From Absidia repens (lineage: Eukaryota > Mucoromycota > Mucoromycetes > Mucorales > Cunninghamellaceae), in the NCBI GenBank assembly GCA_002105175.1, contig MCGE01000006.1:1984001-2048000 (forward strand): DNA of 64,000 nucleotides, written 5' to 3'. Each line of letters starts with the position of its first letter. The first letter of the stretch is position 1. The notes beneath the pieces are model-generated. The model was not told where the DNA came from, did no database searches, and worked only from the letters and a program-made list of their open reading frames with translations. The translations under genes and the position numbers were made by a program. Below are positions 34,466 through 45,398 of this stretch, piece by piece.

Positions 34466-35865
34466 CTAACGTCTATGCCGATGTCTATCCTCACTACTTC
34501 TACTTCTACTTCTACTTGGGCTTCTGTATCTTGATCGGTGTCTTGATGATGATGATGATTCTCCATGAAGGTGCCGCCTTGAAGAGCGTTCTCTATCATC
34601 GTCATGACGGCGGCGGTGACGGTCGTCGTCGCGGTGATGGTGTCTTGAAGAGCCGTGGCGGTCATCCCTAGCATCCCGATCGTCATGTCGTCGTCTTGAA
34701 GAATCGCGGTGACTTGTACGCCGGTCGTGATCACTCTCGCTATCATCGCTATCACTATGGTATCTACGACTACTGCTGCTGCGCCGTTCCGGACTTGGAC
34801 TTGAGCTAGGACTACGGTGTCGTTGTCGTTGTTTTTGTTTTTTACTGTCATCATCGCTGCTATGATGTTGTTCTTGTTGTTCCTCTTGTTCACTTTCCAA
34901 ATCATCCTCTAATGCGCTGACTCTTGGTTCCAATTCATCGTTGTCTTCCAATACATGGCGTTGGACCAACCGTGGTAAAATCACATCACAGACACGATCC
35001 TGGCGTAAAAGTTGATCAATGAATTCGTCCATATGAGATAATGTGTACCCGCCTAAGAATAATAAAAGAGAGAAGATATTGTTAAGCGGTTCGTATTATC
35101 ATTTTCTCTTTCATAAAAAGTATACCCAAAAAAGATCACTTACTTCCAACTCGAATGCGAAGCTTCCTGTAATCATTCAAAAGAGGTTCCAGGTATTGAT
35201 AGATTTCTTTGGATTGGCCCACAATACGAAGATAAAATGCAGCAAGTGCGCGAAGGTATCTAACCCCATGCAGACAAAAAAAAAGAGTTGAGTTTTTCCA
35301 TCTATACACCAAGCACAACCCACCACCACCACCATCATCATGATGTTCACTTACTTGAATTCTTCTTGTTTGATCAGATCGGTCAAGATTTCACGTTCAG
35401 GTTGAAGTTGGAGCATTTTGAGTGTCAAACATAAAAAGTGGGTAGGTACTTGACTTCCGTATTCACCGCCAATAGAATTCAGTTCGACCGCTTTGTCCAT
35501 CAATGTCACCGCTATAGAATTTTTTTTTGTATGGGAGATAAAAAAAATAAAAAAAAAAGTCATATATGTATGAGCGCCAATGATTCATGAAAAATGTACA
35601 CTAATATTAAACAACAACCCCCTTCCGCTTTTACCTGTAAGACCAAAACATTCTTCTTTCCAATACATGGAATCGTATACACGTTCACGAATAATCTTTT
35701 CTATCAAGTGTTGTGGATCTCGTCCATGGATCCAGTTGGCACCAGAGATGGTTCGATTAGCTAGATAAAAATAAAATATGGATTAATATATATATGATTG
35801 CGCGCTTGCTGCATAAGATAATGTTGACCAATATACAAATGTTTTCAAGACTGTACTTTACCCAT
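34466..35865 (-). CDS. PRP38: Pre-mRNA splicing factor PRP38A
   Basis: Component of the spliceosomal B complex required for activation; nuclear; 329 residues. Five exons on the minus strand. The first has only 4 bases (35865-35862, ATG-G), then 35760-35635, 35511-35355, 35259-35144 and 35052-34466; all phases close. The PRP38 domain occupies residues 1-175: ANRTISGANWIHGRDPQHLI, KIIRERVYDSMYWKEECFGL, GGEYGSQVPTHFLCL, EIYQYLEPLLNDYRKLR and the MDEFIDQLL block. The tail is Arg/Ser/His-rich (RS-like), as in PRP38A of animals and most fungi but unlike short yeast Prp38. The 4-base initiator exon is supported by conservation of the N-terminus MANRT. Confidence 0.94.
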
Positions 35866-36084
35866 GATGTGGAATATATATTTTTTTAAAAAAAAAAGTA
35901 AGGAAGAAAAAAAAATAACACACATCCAAAATCTCCCAATCCAAACCCGACAAAATCGGAATTTCAAAAATAAAAATGTGTCCACCACCAAAAGCCATTC
36001 AAAAAAAAAGTAAGGGGTAAAAAAAAAAAAAAAAAAAGTAGACTACTGTATAATGAATATTGGAATGTATCATGTTTGTTTTTA

Positions 36085-37748
36085 TTATTTCAAAGGGCGC
36101 ATAAGGGGTTGTTTTCGGGGCAAATCTACAACTAAAAACAAGAAACAGAAAAAAAAAAAAAGAGGTGAGTGAACCTGACGAAAAAAAAAAACAACCGATG
36201 CTATGACTGTATGACGGATGCGAGTACGAAGACTTACCAACACGTTTTTTGCGTCGATTCTCAGAACAAGTGGAGCTGCAAAACCAAAGATCTTGTCGAT
36301 TCTTGTTGTTGTTGCCGATATGGAAGCATTGTCGATGGAAGGCACGTGAGCAACCACCATCGCATGTCACCAATCCATGATCATCATTACCATCCTCCTC
36401 TTCATCCTCCTCATTGTCGCCACTATCACTATCACTATCATCATCATCATCATCGTCCATACTAGTGAATGTCTTATTGTATTGTCGACTATGGTTGCCA
36501 TCCTTGTCCCCACCACGTTCCTGACAGATAGAACAAAATTCTTGAATGACAGGCCGATGCCGATCTTGCACAAGTTCGTGTCGATAACCAGATAAATCCA
36601 AGCGAGGTAACCGGCTTGCTAATCCATACCCTTTGTAATCACATCCATGTTTACTATCCAAAAAAAAAAAATAATATGTCAGTAAATGACGTTCTCTCAC
36701 TCTCTCTCTCAACACACAGAAAAAAAAAAAAATAAGGAGGGGGAGGGAAGAAGGGTAGCGGATGATAAAAAAAAAAAACCAGTGCAATCATAACAATAAC
36801 AATCATTTAACCTTACTTGCACAAAGTTCGTTTGCCCCATGGCCCAGGACGCCAATTGACACCTTCTGTTGTACCACAGTAACGACACCAATCAATGCCA
36901 GCATATGATAACTGTTCGAAAAGAGTTGTCGTCGTCGAGTCTGCTGTTTCCAAGGTGGTGGAGGTGGTGATGGTGGTAGGTGATCCTCCAAGGGTGTGGT
37001 GTCGGACTTGTTTTTGTTTCTTTTGTCGATGTCGTGGGCGTTGTTGTTGTTGTCGTCGTTGTGAAGTTGCAGTTTTCCGTTTTCGTTTTAATGGTTTGGC
37101 CAATGTAATAGTTGTACCTTGTTGTTGCTGGTAGGTGTCGTGTTCTATATCAGAGAGTGTCAATGAGGAGGAGGAGCGTGATAAGGAGGGGGATGGGGGT
37201 AACACATCATGATGTTGGGTATCCACGTCAGAATCATTGCACGACTCTTGTTGTTTTTGCTGCGTGGTGGCGGTGTTGGTGATCGTATCTTTGTATTGAT
37301 GATGGTGAGTCAAATCAATGCCTTCAAAAAGAGGTTCAATAGGATTGGATGGACATGTGGTTGGGTCGTGGTGATCATAACTGTCCATCATGGCAGCAGT
37401 AGCAGCGGTCGTAGTAGCAGCAGTGATGGTCGTGGCGGTGATAGTCGTGGCAGTAGTAGTAGTAATTGTAGTGTTTGTGCTGATACTAGTATTGATTTTG
37501 TTGTTGTTGTTGTTTGATGCGCAAATGGTCAAAGAGTCGGGGTCAGAAGAAGAAGGACTAGTCACCTCGCATGAAGGTGGTTGCAAAAAACAATCATCTT
37601 TGAGGAAGATAATGCGCCACATCGGACTTGACAAATCATCGACTGGCATTCTTGGATCATCGGTTGGTAAAACAGAGGACATGTACTCGTGACACAATTC
37701 CTCCCAGCAGCCAAAGCCAAGAGCGTTATAACAAGTTGAGAGAGACAT
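36085..37748 (-). CDS. GATA-like plus PHD-type zinc-finger protein
   Basis: Predicted nuclear protein of 462 residues. Three exons on the minus strand: 37748-36817, 36653-36238, 36125-36085; phases close. The N-terminal 280 residues are Ser/Thr-rich with Thr/Ala runs and a basic stretch (PLKRKRKTATSQRR). A GATA-like finger spans the first intron: C288-x2-C291-x18-C310-x4-C315 (WCRYCGTTEGVNW, PGPWGKRTLCNKHGCDYKGY). Canonical GATA fingers end C-x2-C, so it is atypical. It is followed by a PHD-like set (EFCSICQERGG ... LVTCDGGCSRAFHRQCF ... WFCSSTC) split by an Asp/Glu-rich insert. Chromatin reading or transcription control is inferred from the domains. An upstream in-frame ATG (37862) would add a hydrophobic leader that does not suit a nuclear protein. 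Confidence 0.75.
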
Positions 37749-39139
37749 GGTGTAATTTTTAAAAGTCAGTACTGAGCGAGCGTGTGTGAATAAATAGATA
37801 AAAGGTAATAATGAATAAAGAATAATAAAATAAAGTCGAAGAAGAAGAAGTGAAAATTGCAAAAAGAGTAGGTCAAGGTAGAAAAAAAGGGGATAAAGGG
37901 AAAAGAAAGAAAAGAAATAAAAAAAGGAGAAGTCTCAAAAATATAAACTTTAATTTTGGGGTGGGATCTAAAAAAGTCATCATCATTCTATTTATGGGGG
38001 GGATGACCAAATAACAAAAAAACATATAAACACAACTATCATGTATATATTTTATTTTGAAGCAAAACATATCTAATATTTCTACATACTACTACGACTA
38101 AAAAAATATACTAAGCTATTGTAGTACCGTACGGAGGAATCATCATGCTTGCTTATCTTGCGGCAAACCGGAATTCATCCAAGCCAAAAGCCAATTTCTT
38201 GATAATCACTTTTTTGTTCATAATCGTATCATCCAATCAATCGCCTTATATAACTATAAGAAATCATATGAAATAACCGCTAATAAAACTAATTCCATAT
38301 GTTGTTCATGCGAGAGAAATAGTAAGAGTCAATTCATTATAGATCTGAGAAATATACTCCGCTAACACACTCCTTACTTATTACCATTTGGTTTCACCAA
38401 CATCGTAAAAGTATTCCCTTTAATGTTAAACTAGTAAAAAAAAAAAAGAAAAGAAGAAAAAAAACCAAGACTGTTCATCAATGCAAGTGATTGTTTATTT
38501 TTGTAATCAGTTACCGACCATCACCAAATTCATGCTAGTCAAAACCAAAAGTACGCTACTGGATTTCTCAAAATTACTTTTTTGGGAACCGATCCGTAGT
38601 CCATCAAGTCAAATTTCGTAAATGTTCATATCCACTTTCCTTTCCATTTCGCAAGCTTCCCCAAGCTACTTTCGCCGTTCTTCTGTACTGTCATATTCAA
38701 AGTTTTCTCGGTCTTCAAACGATATAAAATATCAACCTAACCTGAAATATAAAAATATAATGTCTGAAAAAACTACGACGAGCCCCTCCATCTCTTCGCC
38801 CACCAATTCCTCTTACCATCATCATTGGCCCCAAGTAATTACAGATAATAGAGACAAAAAAAAAAAAAACATTTTATTGTTTTTCAAAATATCATCCTAT
38901 ATACTAATAAAACCATCACTACCACATACAATTTCTAAGGGACGCCACATCCAAGTCATACCGAACCAAGCAGTAAGCCGCCAGGCCAAACCAGGAAGTC
39001 TTCCCAATCTGCCAGGTTCACCTATAAAATATAAACCCAAATCATCATTAGACACATATGACACATTAAATAAAAATAAGACTACCATCATAAAGATATT
39101 TTTTTTTTTCAGTATCTTACTCAATCACAAGCGAAGATA

Positions 39140-39200
39140 TCCCTTTCGATCCTAGATCTTAGATCCAAAATCAAAATGAAACGGTTGTCCGAATTTCAGG
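39140..39200 (+). repeat. Relic of the dispersed repeat family
   Basis: CGATCCTAGATCTTAGATCC followed by AAAATCAAAATGAAACGGTT parallels the CAGATCCTAGATCCAAAATG block of copy D. Only about 50 bases are alignable. Confidence 0.35.
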
Positions 39201-40236
39201 CCCCCTCCCTTTCTGTTACTAAACTAAGACTACCAGAAGATCACCGATAGTCCAGAAGGATCATGTATAGTAGTATCCATCCTTTTCAATCAAGCACATT
39301 CCATCCAAATCCTTATGTAAAGTCGTGCCCCGTATCCAAAGTGTAGCAGAATTCTAGCAATAAAAAGGAAGGCGAGTTAGCAGAGAGACTTCAAACCTTA
39401 CACACACAAAAAAAAAAAAGTATTAGCAGTATCAGTATGTTCATCATTTTTCTTTCCCCAAAACAATTCTTACTGGTTCAGCCACGGTAGTTGAGATATA
39501 GGCAAAATACATAGTAATCAAATCATCATATATGCAAGCTTCCACTGTCCAGAGAAGAACACTATGAAACTTCCCCGCCGGGCTTTCTACCAGCTTTCGC
39601 AAACGCACATCAGTAAATCGGATGCAAGATCAAAACTTCCATTATTCAACAGCTATTGGAGGCTGACTAGTAGACAGACATAATGAGACCAATAGTCACA
39701 GGAACCACCCTCATGCATGATGGAACCATCCACAAAGAGCCGTATTCCTCAAGACAAGTAAGACACACCTAAATGATAACGAGGTACAAGAGGAATTTAT
39801 AGTCATATAACAACCACTATCCGAGGAAGACCAAAAAAAAAAAGGGGGGGTAGTGGTTTAGTAAAACAATATCATCATTAATTTTTATTTTATTACCTTT
39901 ATATACATGAAGAAAAAAGATCATATCGTTGTGATGCAGGAAAAACCAAGGACCAATTTCCAGAGCAGAGAGAGAAAATCAAACCAAAAAAAAAAAAAAA
40001 AAAAAAAAAACGGGGTTCAAAAAAGTGCTATCATTAAAAAATAACCACGTCTAGTTCAAAAAAATTGTTTATGCAATCTTGTAACCCATGAATCATTTTT
40101 ATCAATACCGATATCATTGCATGGAACATTATTGCAGCAGCAGCAGCAGCTGAATGGTATATTGAAAATCAAGGTCAACTTCAGGGTAAACAAAAAATGT
40201 ATGTGTGTGTATTATCCTTCACCATTACGTTATAAA

Positions 40237-40239
<3 letters not shown>

Positions 40240-40283
<44 letters not shown>
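40240..40283. repeat. T44 homopolymer
   Basis: Forty-four consecutive T in the spacer downstream of the TrhO-like gene. Length subject to sequencing and assembly slippage. Confidence 0.85.
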
Positions 40284-40285
<2 letters not shown>

Positions 40286-40572
40286 CCTCCAGCCCTGAAA
40301 AAGACCACACCTGAGCAACATCTGCAATCATTCTAAAAGACAAAAGCGTATCATACTATATATGTATACATTATTTATTGAAAAAACCATCACCCCAGCC
40401 GATCCATGTAATCATTCTAAAAGACAAAGAGTATAATAATAATAATTGAAATTTTATTTATTGGAGGAAAAAAAAAAAAAAAAGTAGAATATGGAGAATG
40501 CAACGAGATGTTCTAAAAATCTAAAGAGTGATCTAATCTAAGGAGGGACAAAAGGGAAATGCTATATGAGAA

Positions 40573-42253
40573 TCATGAGGAAGAGGACTTGGTGGAAGGT
40601 TGTGTTGAGGATGGAAGAGGTGTAGCAGCAACAGCAGGAGGCAATTGTCTTCCAGCATTTGCCCATTCCTTGAGGACCTGGCCTGGTTCACCAAGCACAT
40701 CCAACGCACGGGTGCGACGATGGTATTCATGTTCACAAGCCTTGCCACTGGTACCAACCACCACCCGATCATGACGTTTACTTTCTTCCAAAGTATGGCC
40801 TTCCTTGACATAGGCACGCACCCCATCCACCATCACCGGACCTGCCGCATCGTAGTATTGGCGTTGTGGTTGTGGAGCCGCCGCTTTCGCCGCCGCTTTC
40901 GCTTTCGCTGCTGCCGTCACCGCCGCCGTGGTGGTCGTCGTGGTGGTGTTGTGATGTTGGATGAATTCATGGACGGTATCGTAACAATGGAGTCGAGCGC
41001 ATGTGTTGAGAAACTGAGAGGCACATTTGGAGCAGCATAACATCAGCAAGTTGCATTGGGCATGGGCACAGTTTTGATACCTGTTACAAGGATCGCCACA
41101 CACATGACACCGCGTGCCAGTGATTTCATCCGTAATGGTTTCCCCCATCCTTGCATCAAAGGTGAAGTTTTTCCCCCGGAAAAGAGATTGAAGATTGTCT
41201 TGCTCCTGAATCCATCTGCCATACGCCGTGATCCCACCTTCCACAAGATGCACCGTATCAAACCCAGATTGAGATTGAAGAATCGCCCCCGCCTTGGAAC
41301 ATCGGATCCCGCCCGTGCAATACATAAACACTTCTTGATCCCGCGGTAAATCCTTGCATATGTCGTTCATCGCATCAATACTGTCCTTGAACGTGTCAGC
41401 GTCCGGTCGAATAGCTCCATCAAAATAGCCAATGTTACTATTATATGAACGAAAGGGAATGGAACAAAGTAAGTGATTTGATAAAAAAAACAAAAAAACA
41501 ACAACAACAACCAACTGATAAACTTTTTTTTTACCTTTCATAATGATTTCGCATATCGATCAACACAGGTTCCTTGCCATGGGTGGTTCGGTACTGTTGT
41601 AATTTGTCATGCCAATCCTTGGGAGAGAGATGAGAAGGACGATGGGTCAAATCATAAGAGGTAGGGTCCAAACCATCGGCCACCAATTGTTTTCGTATCC
41701 TGACATGAAGCGCACGGAAAGCTGGGGTATCTCCTTGGGTGCCAAAATTCAGGTCCATCAGGTCCCCGCCCAACAGAGGCGCCACCGAGCGAGTACAATA
41801 ATCCCGGAGGGAGGTCAATGCTTGTTCAGGGCAGGAAAGTTGGGCATTCAGTCCTTCGGTGGAAATGTAGATCCGGCCAACAATCCCCAAAGCGCCCAGA
41901 TCCGTCAAAAGGGTTGTTCGTAGTTGGTCAAGCGATGACGCTGGCAATGGATGGAATTTGTAAAATGCTAACGTTCGGAATAATGGATCCTCGGTTGATG
42001 TTGAAGGTGAAACGGAAGAAGACGTGATTGTATAGAAGCGGAACGTCTGCAATGATGTTGTTCGGCTTGCTTTGGGTGTTACTGCCTGGCATGGCGAAGA
42101 AGGGGGCTTTGAGACTAGTTGGTGGTGGTGCTGCTGATGACATGCTTCGTAACGAGCTCGTCCGCCGGTGGAGGAGAGGAAAGATAAACTTCGTTTAGTG
42201 ATGGGGGCATGCTGAATGGATGTTCGCAAAACAACCAGGCGCTTTAGCATCAT
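40573..42253 (-). CDS. Rhodanese-domain tRNA U34 hydroxylase-like protein (TrhO/YceA family)
   Basis: 527 residues, two exons on the minus strand: 42253-41535 and 41437-40573; phases close. Residues about 100-200 match the N-terminal domain of TrhO/YceA (LGIVGRIYISTEGLNAQLSC). The rhodanese domain follows (EPVLIDMRNHYER, SNIGYFDGAIRPDADTF) with the catalytic loop C280-T-G-G-I-R-C286. Next comes a Cys-rich segment (CHVCGDPCNRYQNC, CCSKCASQFLNTC) as in eukaryotic TSTD2-type members. The first about 60 residues are basic and Ser-rich and could be a mitochondrial presequence. Bacterial TrhO makes 5-hydroxyuridine at tRNA position 34 using O2; activity of the fungal form is inference. The C-terminal about 100 residues are low complexity (His/Thr/Ala runs). 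Confidence 0.88.
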
Positions 42254-43391
42254 TGTTGATCTATAGTAAAGAAAGAAACGAGAAACAGAGAAAAAAAGAA
42301 GACCAGTTTTTTTATTTATTTATTTACTTATGGACAAGTGGATGAAATTGATATCCCGCCCTGGTTTTTTTTTTTTTTGGGTAGAACACCGACAATCATC
42401 CCACTTTTTTTTATTTTTGCTTGGTGGTAGTCGTAGGGTTGCTGCTCTACTAACATTGAAAAAGGTTATGATCGGTTGGAACTTGACAAAATACTGTTGG
42501 AATAAAACAGCGATCAGAATTCTAGTCCGAAATGTTGGGTTGCTTATGTAAAACGGACATGGCGCATATGCTATCATAAGTGTCGTCGGCATATCCAACC
42601 TCAGTTAGCCGAACTTTAAAAAACAATCCTATCGTAAAAAAATCCTTGAATGACTATACCGATTTTTTTTTTTCTTTTCGGTCATTGATGTCAGCGAGAT
42701 TTCTACACATTAATTCTCCACACTTTCTACATACCCAACTCACTAAATCGGTTAGTACAAACTTATGTTGCTCCATGATGAATTAGGTCCTAACTTTGTA
42801 AGATATTGTTGACGTGGAGACAATCTTAAGTTTCTAGATATATAATTCAATGTTCAGTAAAAAAACGAGCTTCCATCGCGAGGATCAGGGGTATTTTTTT
42901 TTTTTTTTTTTTTTTTTTTATTACCGCAAAAGGTGTTGGTAAATTTCCCTTGTTTTCACCTCTGACTCATCAGTCACCCATCCATGACCCAAAATCATTT
43001 CATATTAAATGTAGCCCCCCCCCGTCATCATATCACAGATCTACATTTGGTGTAATACATGACTTGAAAATTCTATCAGCCATACTACAACTAGGAAGTG
43101 TACTGTTTTTTTTCCTGTTCTTTTGAGCACAGGGGCCGCATACATTCATTTTTTTCCCTGCTTGCCAGTCAAAAGATCTTCCTCCCAGCACAACACAGAT
43201 TTTCAACTTTCACTCCCCCCCGCCTCATCTATCACTACTGCCTATACTTCCTGTCCCCAAAAATAGCCAGCCAAGCATTCGCAAGTAATGATAACTTTTG
43301 CCCCTCCCCTTTCACTTGTTCCAAAAAAGAAATCACACAAGACATGATAAAAACTAATGAGACTTCTTTTTTTTCTTCTTTCCCAAACAAG
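42254..43391. other. Upstream region of the TrhO-like gene
   Basis: Promoter region, with a T-run of about 23 near 42897-42919 and a TGACTCATCAGTCA near 42962 that contains an AP-1-type TGACTCA. No gene is supported. Confidence 0.45.
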
Positions 43392-43702
43392 TAAAAAGGA
43401 GATATGTTTTTATTCAGATACATATACAAACTATGGACAAGATAACACTAAACTAAGCTATGAAGGCTCCAAAGCGCCAACTAATGGTGCCTTCAGATCC
43501 TAGATCCAAAATGAAAGGGCTTCCCCATGCATCTTGTCATCCCTGAGCTGAAACCCCTTCTAAACTAGTCCTGATACAATTCTAGGTCCAACATAACCTC
43601 AATGAAGTTGAATGATGAATAAAAAAATAAATGAAAAAAAGAAAGAGAAAAAAAAATAAAAATAAATTGCGGGTAAATAAATCCACGTGGGCGGGATTTC
43701 AA
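43392..43702 (+). repeat. Dispersed repeat family, copy D (3' half)
   Basis: Starts at the ATGTTTTTATTCAGATACATATACAAACTATGGAC module, then AAGGCTCCAAAGCGCCAACT, AGATCCTAGATCCAAAATGA, CTAAACTAGTCCTGATACAA, A/G tract, and ends CCACGTGGGCGGGATTTCAAA. The upstream modules of copies C and E are missing. Confidence 0.75.
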
Positions 43703-44003
43703 ATGGGGTGTTCGCAGTCTATCTTTGCAACAACCAAAGTCAAAACAATGTCATTGAACAAACAGAGTACATGTATATTGGTAAGGGATGAATGGGAAAC
43801 AAACAAAAAAAAAATGCATCTTTATTATATTTGGTTGCTGTGTCATTTAAAAGGAAATGGGGGGTGGGTGGGTGAGGACGAGGGGGGGTGGGTCAAATTA
43901 AATAGAGTGTATAAGTGTTGTAGTTGTTAAAAGTGTATGACATATGCGGGGTATGATTTACATGAAGAGGAAATAATAAAATAAAATAAAATAAAAAATA
44001 AAC

Positions 44004-45398
44004 TTAGCAATGGATACTTCCAGAGTTAGCATCACCAGTATGCTGAGACCAATGAAGCATAGGATGCAAAGCGGACGGTGGAGCGGGTTGTGACGGGGGA
44101 TCCTGGCGATGTTTACTAAGATCAGCCGCTGTGGCGGGGGATGCTGCCGAGGGTCTAATAAAATCGGAGTAGGGCAACGATGAGGATGATTCACGGTGCA
44201 TATCCGCAGGAGAAGGAAGGGGTGGGTGGGGTGAAGAAGAAGCGTCCGACGATGAAGAGGAGGAATGGACATGGGAAGGAGGCGAGGAGGATGGGTGGTG
44301 TTCGGATGTGGGATCCATGGAATAACTGTTGTTTCTTGAGGACGAGGTGACAGAAGCAGATCGAAGATGTGTTTTACTATGTTGGGTTAAATTGTCGCTT
44401 CTTGAAAATGCCTTTTGACAGCCTGGAAAAGTGCATTGGAAAGGTCGTTCCATGGTATGAATTCGCATGTGGCGTTTTAAATGCTCCAATCTTTTGAATC
44501 GTCGTTGGCACTGGTGGTGAGTACACACATGTTGTTTACCGTCATCATAGGAAGACGCCGACGACGACAAGTCTTGTTCATGAGGATGATGTTGGTGAAG
44601 ATGTTGGGGATGTTGTTGTTGCTGCTGCTGTTGCTGCAAATTATGGGGTGGATGATGTGGATATTGGGATGAAGGTGGAGGTGGTGGGGGATGGTGCTGA
44701 TGTTGTTGCTGATGATGATGTAGTGGATGGTGATGATGGTGATGATGATGATGATACTGATTATGATGAAGAGGTGGCTGATGTTGGTCGTTGGTTAAAA
44801 TGGGGCGATAGGCTGAGGGAGGAGTGGGTCGAGGAGGGGAAGCAGAAGGTAAAGCCATTGGTTCAATGGTGGCATTATTTTGATTTATGCTGGTGGATGT
44901 TGCTGTTGCTGTTGCTGCTGCTATTGCTGCTGGCGAAGGATGAATAAATTCATCATTATTTTTTTGAAGAGCTTTTTTGGCATGAGTACGATAATGAGCA
45001 TGGAAATTGTCTGTTCGACTAAAGCGTTTGCCACAGCCAGGGTAAGGGCAACCATGAGGACGTTCACCAGAATGTACCAGCATGTGTCGTTTTAAATGTT
45101 CGAATCGTTTGAAGCTCCAACCACATTGAGGATAGGTACAAGCATGCTTATTTTGCTTCATGGGTCTTTTTCTAGAGGAGGAAGCTTCATCGGAAAAGGA
45201 CATTGCTCTTTGAGGCGGCTGCGGAGGTGCTGCTGAGTGATTGATCCAATAGGGGTGATGGTAATCATTAGCAGAAGCACGTCGATAATTCAAATCCCGT
45301 TTAAATGGTGATAATGCTGGGGTCAATGGTGGGGAAAGCACCTGGTCATCATGAGGTTGTTGACATCTTGGTGAAAAACAATAGTTATTAGGTTCCAT
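44004..45398 (-). CDS. C2H2 zinc-finger transcription factor with two finger pairs
   Basis: Single-exon 464-residue protein, presumed nuclear. The first finger pair lies at residues 87-139 ([38 protein letters not shown]). The second lies at about 290-346 ([39 protein letters not shown]). The pattern FKR-x-EHLKRH plus FSR-x-DN is shared with Msn2/4-, Seb1- and Ste12-type fungal fingers, so GC-rich or stress-type sites are plausible targets. Duplication of the pair within one protein is less usual. Between the pairs is a His/Gln/Pro-rich linker encoded by CAC/CAT/CAG runs; the tail is Ser/Pro-rich. The exact orthologue is not assigned. Confidence 0.85.
   Translation of the reverse strand: MEPNNYCFSPRCQQPHDDQVLSPPLTPALSPFKRDLNYRRASANDYHHPYWINHSAAPPQPPQRAMSFSDEASSSRKRPMKQNKHACTYPQCGWSFKRFEHLKRHMLVHSGERPHGCPYPGCGKRFSRTDNFHAHYRTHAKKALQKNNDEFIHPSPAAIAAATATATSTSINQNNATIEPMALPSASPPRPTPPSAYRPILTNDQHQPPLHHNQYHHHHHHHHHPLHHHQQQHQHHPPPPPPSSQYPHHPPHNLQQQQQQQQHPQHLHQHHPHEQDLSSSASSYDDGKQHVCTHHQCQRRFKRLEHLKRHMRIHTMERPFQCTFPGCQKAFSRSDNLTQHSKTHLRSASVTSSSRNNSYSMDPTSEHHPSSSPPSHVHSSSSSSDASSSPHPPLPSPADMHRESSSSLPYSDFIRPSAASPATAADLSKHRQDPPSQPAPPSALHPMLHWSQHTGDANSGSIHC

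Larger units (their letters stand above)
37749..40572. other. Long gene-poor spacer
   Basis: AT-rich. Contains A25 near 39985, T44 at 40240-40283, a (CAG)n run near 40135 and a small repeat-family relic near 39.15 kb. A 177-codon frame at 38622-39155 has compositional bias and no splice or family support. Similar wording (CCGACCATCACCAAATTCATG..., AAACCGGAATTCATCCAAGCC...) recurs near 38.17 and 38.51 kb as a diverged duplication, purpose unknown. Confidence 0.45.

Noticed and set aside
36367..36595. Ile/Met/His-rich frames overlapping the PHD region
   Set aside because: Shadows of the Asp/Glu-coding GAT/GAC/GAG run of the real gene in other frames.
37749..37862. Upstream in-frame ATG giving the GATA/PHD protein a hydrophobic leader
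   Set aside because: A zinc-finger nuclear protein should not carry a membrane leader; the 37748 ATG fits better.
38622..39155. 177-codon open frame (+)
   Set aside because: Composition is that of AT-rich spacer, it ends in a T-tract-encoded Phe run, and part of it lies beside a repeat relic; no recognisable domain.
44481..45095. Cys/Leu- and Asp/Val-rich frames antisense to the C2H2 gene
   Set aside because: They are reverse-strand readings of CAC/CAG/CAT repeats coding His/Gln tracts.
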